Shown here in pieces: positions 11,701 through 21,100 of a stretch of 27,995 nucleotides of DNA. Each line of letters starts with the position of its first letter. The first letter of the stretch is position 1. Made by a program: the position numbers and the translations under genes. The notes beneath the pieces are model-generated. The model saw only the letters and a program-made list of their open reading frames with translations, was not told the origin of the DNA and made no database searches. The stretch spans positions 57,202 to 85,196 of the forward strand of contig FN648476.1 in assembly GCA_000310025.1 (NCBI GenBank), read 5' to 3'. The stretch is from Ectocarpus siliculosus (lineage: Eukaryota > Sar > Phaeophyceae > Ectocarpales > Ectocarpaceae).

Positions 11701-12988
11701 AGCTGTCGATATCATCTTGCCCAGGGCCTGGTCATCCAGACCCAACTCCTTCTGCAACCATTCCAGCTTCGGCTCGAGGTTTTCCACAATCCGGTAACTT
11801 AAACACTTTGATTAAGAATCCGTTTTCCGATTGGGAGGGAGGGGGGGGCGGCAGGTGGGCCGGGTTGTCAGGAATGAGTGATGCCTCTGGAATATACGGT
11901 CCTGAGTACATTAAAAGAATACAAAACACATGCTTGAAGGTCGAGCTGCGGAACAGCGACGGAACGCACCGAAAATGGCGACAAACGAAAAGAGTGAGCT
12001 AAAAACAAATCTCGCACGTCAAAGAAGCACCATCAGGACGACAGAAGGACCAGAAAATTCGCTGCAAAGAGCCTTCACCAAAAAAAAAGCTCAAAACAGG
12101 CTGTGCCAATGCCCCGCAAACCCAACATCAAACGGTTATTATCATGTCTATTGCGTATGAATAACGAAGCACCTGTGGATAGAACTCCATCATCTTCGCC
12201 AATGTCGCGTCATTGAGGAGCAGCCGCTCCTGGATCCACCGGCCCCTTTCCTCCGTCGTCGACTTTCCGGTCGCTTCCACAGGAACGTTCAAGAGCTCTT
12301 TCGCCTTCGCTGCTTTGCTCGCATTAGCCAGATTCTCCGCTTCTATCCGCGTCACCTCCTTCTCATCCCTCCTCTGTTGCGATTCCGAAGACTCCTTGAC
12401 CTCAACTAACGAAGGGTTCTTTCTCGGTCTTCCGCGTCTCTTCGGCTTTCCCCGTATCACGTGTTCCGTCTTCGGCCCCTTCATCGACACAACTAACTCC
12501 CTGGTCGCCTGCACCAGCTTTGCGTCAGCAGCCGCGGGTGGCGGTGGCTCCGGGAGAGCCGCAAACGCGGCAACCAGATCCTCCTCCTCTTCTTCATCCA
12601 GTCCGAGCCGCCCTATCCACCCCGGAGGAGTCTCCGGCGCGGGGGCTGCGGCGGACGCCGTCGTAGGACCGCTACTGCTCACCTGCTGGCACGCTACGGC
12701 GCCGTGGACAGGGTGTCGTTCCTTCGCACTTCGGCTTCGACGCCGACGGCTGTTTCGACTATCGTCGACTGCGGCGGACGGTGGGGACAACGACGACGAC
12801 GGTAACGACAAGAAGCACCGCAGGAGCCGCGTGCTGCCACCGATGCTGCTGCCGTGACGTCCGTCCCCGATGCCACCGCGGATTCCCTCGGCACCACCCC
12901 GCGCGCCCAGAAAAGGGCACGCATCCCAAAAATTGGCTATCAGCGGCCGGGGCGGGCCGCTGCTGGGCACCGATTGCACGGCAAACAT
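8705..12988 (-). CDS. mTERF-family protein with AT-hook-like N-terminal region (mTERF gene 2)
   Basis: Five exons on the minus strand: 12988-12173, 11805-11509, 11270-11109, 9784-9434 and 9037-8705. Introns are 367, 238, 1324 and 396 bp, all GT-AG and all phase 0; the product is 652 aa. Joins read FYPQ|CLSYR, LNLSD|VEVKRIV, LALK|VETIERKL and LKNK|VPWMVE, each restoring an mTERF motif. Residues 1-245 are not mTERF: a Ser/Arg-rich start that could be an organelle presequence, RRRRSR at 81-86, an acidic run DEEEEED at 131-137, Pro/Ala-rich segments, a GKPKRRGRPRKNP AT-hook core near 180-192, and a charged Ala/Glu/Lys helix. From about 247 mTERF repeats continue to the stop, for example VENLEPKLEWLQKELGLDD and PNLLAYSVEDNIEPTLTWL. 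The C-terminus (FFYDEMGASKEEV, HWKPIANRSPAKFDEWL) resembles that of the neighbour at 2377-4899, so the pair is a tandem duplication. A nucleic-acid role in an organelle is expected from the family. The first Met is the least certain point. Confidence 0.85.
10490..10880. repeat. degenerate short direct repeats inside the 1.3-kb mTERF gene 2 intron
   Basis: Near-repeats such as TATCACGTCCCCTGTT / TCACGTCCCCTGTTATCAC (10510-10550), TTTGCAGGCAGTG (about 10688 and 10758) and TATCACACACCCT (about 10700 and 10830) are interspersed. They suggest decayed tandem or transposon-derived DNA in the largest intron of the gene. No terminal inverted repeat or coding remnant was found. Confidence 0.4.
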
Positions 12989-15270
12989 GTGGAATCTTTG
13001 GACAACAACCCTTTCCCTATCTTCCTCCGCGCGCTGTTCCCCACTCCACCCGCTTTACTCGCCCTGGCTCTCGTTATCTTCGTTCCTGCCAGTGTGCATT
13101 CTCCGCGCACGACAGATGACGTTCTTTCCGAATATAGAGGCCCGCTGTCAGCCCGTGATCGCGCAGCTCAAGACACCTGAGCAGGCGGGTCAATGGACGA
13201 GTGAGTGACACTATTACATTACGGGCCATCGGTATCGCACGGAACGCTTTTGCCGAACGACATGCATGTGTTACCAAGAGGGCGTTGTACGCAAGACGAA
13301 GAAAAACAAGTGCGAACTCTTGTGTGCCCCCGGCTGATACGTCAAACAGAAAACGCCAAAAGGTGTGTAGAACGGCGCCAGAATAGACGGGAAGAACACG
13401 AAGTGCGCTGCAGCGGTAGTGACAACGATTCAAGCCACGAGTTCATGGACGAATTCGACAAGACCTATGTACACATAGTTTGCGTGGGTCGAGTTCTACA
13501 CATTTTCGGCATGTCTTTGGACGCACCACCAGAGGTGACGGGAAGAAGGCCACATTTGAGTGTGCATTCCAAACATGCAATTGCATCTGGGTTGTAGGTA
13601 TCAAACATGAACATGTAGCACACATCGCTGTTCCTGCATCGGTCTTGCGCACACATACGTTTGTGCGGAATGTCGACGTCGAATGGCAAGTATGTACACA
13701 TGATTCTTTGACCGTCGCGAATACATGAATGATTAAAGGATGTGCTTCTGCAATAAGAATGCGAGACAAGAGGAGAACGCAGGGCGTCGAGCATGTTCAT
13801 GGAAACTGGAGTTCGTAGTTCAGCTTCCTACGGGTAGTGGGTGTGTAAGTAACATGCGTGACGGTGAGCTAGGAAACCTTCCCGTGCAGCTGCCCAGGTC
13901 TCCGGAACGTGAAACCGCTTACCGAGGAAGTATCTCTCATTGAAAAGTCCAGGCTTACGTATCGCTTCCGAGTCACGTCGACCAACATCACACAACCAAA
14001 CCCGAGACCGCCACAGTAGTACCTTGCAGCGGCAAGCCCCCTACGCAGTCAAGTGTTACGGCTCCCGTTATGCACTCGACTCTGCATGAAGCACTAATTT
14101 GCGTCCAGGCGCCGACATGTTGCGCCCTCCCTTCCTCGAATAAGAAGGCACGGACATCCACTCACCGTCTTGCTTGCAACACGCCAAGCGCCGCCTCTGA
14201 ATGTAGCAGAACCTCGGTTGTATCCTTGAGGCCTCCGAAGGGTATGTGCCAAGTGCCAACTCCCTCAACCACCGCGACGCCGAGCTCTACCGGTCTGTGT
14301 CGGTGCTATGCAACATACACCAGCACGGCCCCCCCGATCAAAGCGGCGAGATTGGCGAAATGATTCTGCGGTGCCGCCGTCCATCCATCATGTTCCTGCG
14401 CAGTCAACAGGCAGTGCGCAGCAGTCAACAGGTCCTGTCCTGTCCTGTCCTGTGCAGTGGCGATTCCTCGGCTGATTCCATACTCCATACGCGTCGAGCC
14501 ACCGCCAACAAGGGCAAGTGAGTTTCGATCGTTCACGTGTGTTTTCGCCAATAAAATCAGTAAGGAGTCAGCGACAACGCACAACAGCAGTACGCTCCCT
14601 TCAGATTGCAGATATCTTTTCGCGCCCCCGATCGGGCTGCACGATTGGCGCAAGGGCGAGGCAACCGGGAAGCTCGACGAGCATATTCCTAAAGCTTAAG
14701 AAGTCCCATGTCCCTCCCGGGACATGTATCGGCCGTGCTATGGGACAGCACGCGTACGTGTTTGGTAGCGGCTAACGCTACACTCGCCCAAAGCAGCTAT
14801 ACCCATGATGCCTGCCCTTGGGAAGAGACAGAGGAGGCGACTGCGTGTTGTTCACTCCGCATCTTCGGCGCGGGAAAGGCAGTCGTTCGAGCCCAAAGAA
14901 CTTAATTAACTCTTGGGTGATTTTCTTAACGGCCGAAATAGCGCCCCGGCAATCACACACAAAAACGTCTTCTTTGCCCGCAGTCCAGGAGGTATGGGCC
15001 GTCACAGCAGTGGAACATGACAGGTTCGGACCCGGAGAGTTTGCGGAATGTTTCGGACAGACGCGACGGCCTTCGCCAGCCCACAGCATGTTTGACGAAA
15101 AACAAGCTCACACCGAGAGTAAGCGAGCATCAGCACGGGCAAAAAGATGGAAAATGCACTTTAAACTGCTCTGAGCGCATTTCGCATTTTGTTTACCCGC
15201 ACCCTCTCCTCTCTCCGCGCTTCTCGATTTGGCTTAGTCATCGCGCAACCAGGGGACATCGGATAAGACC
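12989..15270. other. intergenic, no gene seen
   Basis: This region lies upstream of mTERF gene 2 (minus) and of the ankyrin gene (plus), so it should hold both promoters. Open frames of up to about 130 codons on both strands show no recognisable motif. A (CCTGT)4 run sits at about 14432-14454 beside two copies of CAGTCAACAGG (14401 and 14422). No RNA gene or transposon end was recognised. Confidence 0.55.
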
Positions 15271-16110
15271 ATGCGGCAGGGGGGGCACTCCAAGCGGCCG
15301 CGGGAGGGAAACTCCGCCCTGTACACCGCCGTCTGCCGGGGAGACGCCGATCTCGTGGCGGAGCTCCTGAAGCCGAAGCCACATGGGCAGCGCGACGGGA
15401 GCGCGGCGGCTGCGGCAGGCGCACCGGCCGCGTTAGACTTGGAGGAGCTCTCCCGTGGCTCCACCGCCCTCCACGCCGGCTGCGGGACGGGGCAGTCCCG
15501 GATCGTGGCAATGCTGATCGAGGCGGGGGCCGACCCTAACACGGTCAGGCCCAAAGACGGCTACAGCCCTCTCCTGATTGCCGTGGAGGTGAGGGAGCGA
15601 GACATCGTCAAGGCTCTGCTGGAGGCCAAGGCGGACCCGGAATTGTCCAGCCACGCCGAGGGCATCGCACCCCTCCACATGGCCGCCTCGCAGGGGATGA
15701 CGGAAATCGTCTTCGACTTGCTGCGCGCCGGCGCGAACCAGCTGCAGCCCACGCTGGGCAAGCTGCTTGCCCCCATCCACTACGCCAGCTTCTCCGGTTG
15801 CGTGGACATCCTCGAGCTGCTCGTGGAGGGAGCAGCCGCGGCGGCGTGCGACGATGGCCTCCTCGCGCGCAAGCTCCTGCTCCAGCTGAGCGACGCGCGG
15901 GGCCACCAGCCCCTGCACTGCGCCGTTCGGGACGGGGCGCGCGCCCGGGACACGGTGCTGGCGCTGCTCGGGATGGGCGCGGAGGTGGACGGCGGGGCCC
16001 TCCCGGCCCTCCCGCCGCCCCCGACCCCGCTGATGCTCGCGGCCCTGAAGGTCTTGCCGGCGATCGCCAAGGTCCTCATCGAGGCCGGCGCGAACGTCAA
16101 CGCTCGATAG
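15271..16110 (+). CDS. ankyrin-repeat protein (ends at an in-frame TAG between repeats)
   Basis: A single open frame of 279 codons, much richer in G and C than its surroundings. The ATG is the first after an in-frame TAG at 15235-15237, although an AG at 15251-15252 after a pyrimidine tract could be a splice acceptor. About seven ankyrin repeats are readable: NSALYTAVCRGDADLVAELL; GSTALHAGCGTGQSRIVAML; DGYSPLLIAVEVRERDIVKALL; GIAPLHMAASQGMTEIVFDLL; LAPIHYASFSGCVDILELL; HQPLHCAVRDGARARDTVLALL; and TPLMLAALKVLPAIAKVLI ending GANVNAR. Ala-rich and Pro-rich linkers (about residues 44-53 and 243-251) break the register. Ankyrin repeats mediate protein binding; no catalytic or membrane segment is visible, so the partner is unknown. 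The frame stops at TAG (16108-16110), but the next repeat follows immediately in the same frame, so this end is probably a nonsense change. Confidence 0.75.
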   Translation: MRQGGHSKRPREGNSALYTAVCRGDADLVAELLKPKPHGQRDGSAAAAAGAPAALDLEELSRGSTALHAGCGTGQSRIVAMLIEAGADPNTVRPKDGYSPLLIAVEVRERDIVKALLEAKADPELSSHAEGIAPLHMAASQGMTEIVFDLLRAGANQLQPTLGKLLAPIHYASFSGCVDILELLVEGAAAAACDDGLLARKLLLQLSDARGHQPLHCAVRDGARARDTVLALLGMGAEVDGGALPALPPPPTPLMLAALKVLPAIAKVLIEAGANVNAR

Positions 16111-16743
16111 GTGGACGGCGAGACGGTCCTCCACATTTCGGCCCGCATGTGCGACGCGGCCACGGCCGGGCTGCTGCTCGCGGGCGGGGCCGACCCCCTC
16201 GCCCGGACCCGCGCCGGCCTGGACGCCGACGCTTGCGTGAGGATGCCCGTGAGGCCTCTCCGACCGGCCCACCTGCCGCCCCCGACGAAGGCCGACCTGG
16301 AGGCCTGCGGCCGGCTGCTGGCCAGGGCGCCGGCTCTCCGAGGCTCCTCGTGGCGGTGGCCAGTCCGTGGGGGGGGTAGCTCTTGTTCCGCTTCCGTGCG
16401 CCACGCGTCGACGCCTGCCGCCACGACTTTCTCGAAGGGACTGGACGTTCTCGTGCGGGGCAGCCGCAGCGACAGCCGACGGCAGCACTTGGACAAGCGC
16501 TGCCGCAGGGACGGCGATTGGGCTCCGCTATCGTCTTCATTGTGGAGGTGCGCGGTGTTTCCCGCGATTGGTGTTCCTAGGCCAGGCCTGGTTCAACCTA
16601 TTGTACTTCGTCTACGGTTTATCGTGGGTGTTGCTTCGTTCTGGGTGCCACAACGTCGTAAAATGTCCAAGTTCGTCCATGGAAAAAAGACACAAGTACC
16701 TGAATATCTTTGTTGTGGTCAACCTTCATCCAACTTATTTTGA
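16111..16743 (+). pseudogene. in-frame continuation of the ankyrin gene beyond the TAG
   Basis: The same frame continues without any length gap as VDGETVLHISARMCDAATAG followed by GGADPLART, a good ankyrin repeat. With the preceding GANVNAR it forms a canonical repeat boundary in which the stop occupies one normal residue position. After about 16215 the frame becomes Arg/Pro-rich and loses family character, so the ancestral end is unclear; GTGAGG at about 16237 could be a splice donor. It starts with GTG, so it is unlikely to be translated on its own. The open frame formally ends at 16743. Explanations are a C-to-T nonsense change (CAG to TAG), a sequencing or assembly error, or readthrough. 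Confidence 0.5.
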
Positions 16744-18119
16744 ACTGGCCGAGTGGCCTGCCGGACTGCCAGGTTCTGATCGCCCCGTGCTAAATTAATT
16801 TTGTTTTTTGCTTACGAGGCTGGGCCCTTGGCTTGGTTTGCATTTTGTTGCCGTCGAGTGTGCGCACGCAAAAATCGGTTCAGATCTAACCTTGGTTGAC
16901 AGGGACAATCGGCGGTGCGCGCCCCAAACCTCGGTTCAAATCCAATCTTAATTGACAAGGATATCCCTACACCAAAAGCTGCATTGGCTCGTCGCGGTTT
17001 GCTACCTACAAATATCTCGACGAACACTTAAAGCTTCGCGATCTCTTCTGAAGTCGTTTCTTCCGTGCATGGTTTAATTGGTTTTTCGGGCACTGCTGCG
17101 CTGTGTTTACTTGGCCGCGTTTTTTACACCAGGTATTCCTGCCAGTTGTGACACCCTGCCAGGAGGAGTCGAGGGATATCTCGAAACCAGGATAATGACA
17201 GCAGCCGCCGGGGTTATGTGTCGACCGGCCTGGCGTAAGACGCTTCCACTTGTTCCTTCACGCACTACTAAATAGTGAACCGGGAATCTTGTGTGCGTTT
17301 TACATTACGTTGTGTGGCCACTACTACTTTGAGGAGGTTGAGAACAGGGCGATGTGCAAAACGTGAAGATAAGTTTGGGCGTACTACACTAGTGCGCAAG
17401 GCTTCTTTTGGCCCGGCTTGGAGTGTTTTAACGCTTGAAGAGGTAGTTGTCCTCCGTTACCTTGTGGTGCAAGGCCAGTTTCGACGCGCTGCCACACACT
17501 TTGTGGCTTCGCTGTGACGGGCGCGGTAGGATAATCAGTATCACTACTTCTGCGGTGGAAGGTTGGGGTCGATCCAGGCACAGCGACGGGGTGCGTTGTT
17601 TTTAGCACTCTCTGTGCAGAATGGCCCCAGGATAAAGTCAAGGCGCGTCGGTTGGTTGGTGAGCATTGAGCATCGGGCGGTTGGTATGGATTGTGAACGC
17701 TTGGTCCACCAATATATCGCTAAGACTACCAAGGATTTTCGACCTCCTTCGGTCACGGCGGACTGTCAAAACGGCTTCCATGCTACAGACATAAATGAAA
17801 GACAGCCTCGGGGGCGTCCTCAAACCTCACACCGACACGCGTGCCGGCCATCCACGCCCGAAACGTCTCGAGCACAAGATGCGTCGTCAGCGATCAAGAA
17901 CCTCTTATTTTTGCGCCGGGATCGCGGCTATTTTCCTCTGTGTCGTATCCCAACACCGACTATGTTGGTGTGGTGCAGGATTCTCAACTGAGCAATTCTT
18001 CGTAAAGGTCAACTTTTTTTTCTCTACCTGGATTTTTTTCAAGGAACTCCCAGGTTCTCTAAGGGATGGCGCGTACTTTCGTATAACCCAAGGCCGCCTA
18101 ATGACCATCCATGGAGGGT
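16744..18119. other. intergenic, no gene seen
   Basis: This stretch holds a diverged 35-bp direct duplication (listed separately) and otherwise short open frames without motifs. The frame at 17563-17991 (142 codons, plus) has no recognisable domain and no compositional signature of coding. No RNA gene was recognised. Confidence 0.55.
16876..16966. repeat. diverged 35-bp direct duplication
   Basis: 16876-16910 and 16932-16966 align as CGGTTCARATCYAAYCTT followed by a TTGACARGGA core, with mostly transition differences. The second copy contains GGTTCAAATCC, a match to the polymerase III B-box consensus, but no tRNA stems can be folded around it. It may be a remnant of a tRNA-derived short element. 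Confidence 0.5.
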
Positions 18120-21100
18120 CTAAATGGGAGTCTTGGGGTCCAGGCCGACACACCCAGCGCTGAGTTCCCACAACCTCTTGCCCTTGGCCACGTCCCGCGC
18201 CTCTACCGAAACGGCCTGCTCCGAGAACGCCGACTCGGGTTTCCCCGGCTCCGTCGCGAAAAACCTACCGCCCGCCGCCCCGTCCTGCAGGGAGAGCTCC
18301 GTCACCATCTCCACCAAGGTGTCCCCCCCTTGTCCCACGGTGGCTGCCACCTGATGGAGAGGAAGGGTGTTGGCGCGCGCAGAGGGGGGGGGGGGCGTAC
18401 TCATGGTTTGCGTGTCTTCGCGGTTAGGGAGGGGGTTGTGGTGGGATATCGGCATACTCGGAGCCTCGAGAGACGTTCGATGCACGCGGGGCATGAACAC
18501 CAGGATGCTCTAGACCCACGCATGCCGGCGCTATAATACGTCATATAGTAGCCGCGGTGTTGGCGACAACATGACAAAATAAAGTTGCACGCGATTCCGC
18601 AGGTATTCCACCGTTCGACGGTGCACCGCCGTTTGAAGTCCTGTGGATTTGGCGGCGTTTTTCCCTTCTTTCGAGAGATGTTTTCAAATTGAGGCAGCGG
18701 GGTTGACAGAAAAAACTGTCGAAAGCCACTACTACCACACATCACGGCAGACAAACAAACTGGGTGGAATCATGGAGCGAATCTGCTGCGGCTCCCTTGA
18801 GATGCCACCCTTCCTCGCTCAACTTGGTGCGTTTCCCCAAGGTCGAGAGTGATGCAAGGCGCGGGTGGTGGAACTGAAAAGTGTGTATTCCACCCTGAGA
18901 ACTTGATAGCGAGATTATCAACTCGACACTCTTGACGGCACCGGCACAAGCAGTTGTGGTTGAGGAGAATTGATCTTTCAAATCGTCCAGCTTGGGGCTG
19001 ATATCGTGTGCATCAACGGGGACGATGCGCCATGACAGATAGTCCGCACACATTTACGCATTCTACCCGCAACATCAACAACTCTCCGGGGTAGTCAATT
19101 TCTGCTGAAAAGGCTCGAACAATGGGTAATTCACCATGATCTTGGCGCCCTTGCCTGGATCGAGAAATAGTCCGCCGTTGCTGCTGTTGACGGCAAAATG
19201 CTTGAGTTGCGACGAAACACATGTTCACAAATCTGAGCACACCTCTCTGGTCGCTCTTAGTAAATAGGTCCAACGAAAGAAAAAAAACGACGCTGGTCGA
19301 TAACCTTGGGCACAAATGTCGGGAACTTGGCTTTCGCAGCTGCTGGAGGCTACAAGTGGTGTACCAAGCGCGTAGGGTGTAAAAAATTCGTACACGACAA
19401 CACCAGCGGGAAGCTTTGCGACGAAACGCGCACCAAGTCTCCCTCGTGCGGCACACGACCAAACACACACATACCTTACACCCTCCCTCAACCAACACCA
19501 GCAACTCAACAATATTATTACGAACGCGCGTGGGTGCTCGCCTTGATGAGGTTGGTGGCCGCGAAGTCGAAGATCTTGGAGAAGATCGGGTTCTGGTTCC
19601 GGAACAAGCCGCTGCTGGGGATCAGCCCCGGAGAGAAGCAGTCCACCTTAACGGCGGACCGTCTCGCAGACAGTCGCCGCTGCGCCTCCAGCGTGAACAG
19701 GACGTTGCAGAGCTTCGAGTCCTTGTCTGGCAAATGGCGGGAGGGGGGGGGGTGTTCATGTTTTCCATGCCTTAGACCATTTGACCAAGCGTGAACAAGA
19801 TACTTCAGAGCTTCGTGTCCTTGTCTGGCAATTGGCAGAGGGGGTGCGGGGGGGGGGGGTCTCATGTTTTGCATGCCTGAGCTGTTGGAGCAATCGCCAT
19901 GCGTGGACAAGACATTGCACAGCTTCGAGCCCTTGTCTGGCAATTGAGGGATGGGGCTCGTGTTTTGCACTCCTTAGACCATTGACCACGCGTCCTCGAG
20001 AGGACGGAACGTTGTTCCCATCGGACCGATCACCCTTGGCCAATCGTTCCTTCCTACTTTGCCCAAGGCAGCTAAAAAAAAGCATCCCTATTATGTATCT
20101 ATTCCACTACTCCGGTAAGCCACCGTCTTCGTGTGGGTCAAGACCACAAACAGCAACACCGCAGGCAAAAAGGCCAAAAACCAAAAAGCAGCGTAGGCCC
20201 GTAGGGTAGTCAACAGCGAGGCTTCGATGAGAGACCTCGTATGCAAATGCACCGGCGACGATCGTCGGGCGTACGCTGCTGTTGGAGGCCCTGCTATAAT
20301 AAAGCACAGGGAGGCTCTGAGACTAAGGGCGATACCCCGTTTGGCGTGCAACGCACACACATTTCAAACATGCAAGATAAAAAAACTATAGGACGGGGTT
20401 TGTTTCGACTAGATGAGAGCAGCTTGCCATCCACCAAAAATGCGGTAGATGCGAATCCAGGCTCAACCTCAATCGCAACTATACATCGGTTTCGAAAGAA
20501 TACACAGCGTTGAGGCCGGGGGAGGGGGGCTTGGGCAGTCCCACCCATCTAACGGCCACCGTCCTGGACATGGCGGGGAAGAAACGAGAAGGGAGTTCAG
20601 TTTCCAAAGCTCTAGCGTTCAAGGTGTAGACACCCGAATCTCTTGAAGGCGAGACGAAGAGCAATTGCCACGTGCAAGACACGGGAGGAAGCTGGAGCGG
20701 GTGGCGAGGGTACAGACGCCAAAATGCTACCATTTCCAGAAAAAAACAAAAGGAGGTGTAGGTGATGGGATCGACACCCCTTGTCCCATCAGCGGAAACC
20801 CTGGAAAAAAAAATCAAAACTCACAAGCCTTGTCCCCGTCGTATTCGCCACCATCTACCATGTCGAATTTCTTGGAGTCGCCGTCCGCAGCGACATATCG
20901 CTCCAGCCCGCCCATGTCTCCCAGCGTCGCCTGCGGCATGGCCGCGTTGTTGAGGAGGGTGAATAGGGAGGGGGAGCCATGCAGGAGATAAGGGATGGAG
21001 GGGGTGCTGATGGGTGGCGGGACCGTTGCAACAACAACAAAGATGGTCGAGCTCTGCGTAAACAAGTTGCTGCAAGTAGAGAAAATAATTACTACACTTC

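Noticed and set aside
14702-14746. Nested small palindromes (CATGTCCC/GGGACATG; GTCCCAT/ATGGGAC)
   Set aside because: Stems of only 7-8 bp; expected by chance in a window this long and not tied to a gene end.
15433-16488. 351-codon minus-strand frame opposite the ankyrin gene
   Set aside because: Its composition (Arg/Gly/Ala-rich) is what the complement of a very GC-rich coding region gives, and it shows no domain; the plus-strand frame has clear ankyrin repeats.
18742-18830. Possible extra dehydrogenase exon reading LSEEGWHLKGAAADSL
   Set aside because: It resembles the expected VEEGG region, but VGQGGDTLVEMV in the last exon already fills that position and the direct join is in phase.
20825-21069. 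Exon beginning at the strong acceptor TCTCTACTTGCAG (21070)
   Set aside because: It is out of phase with the preceding exon. The segment 21591-21496 supplies the expected VVTASSVHDP strand, and the next exon then starts at 20930 with perfect phase.
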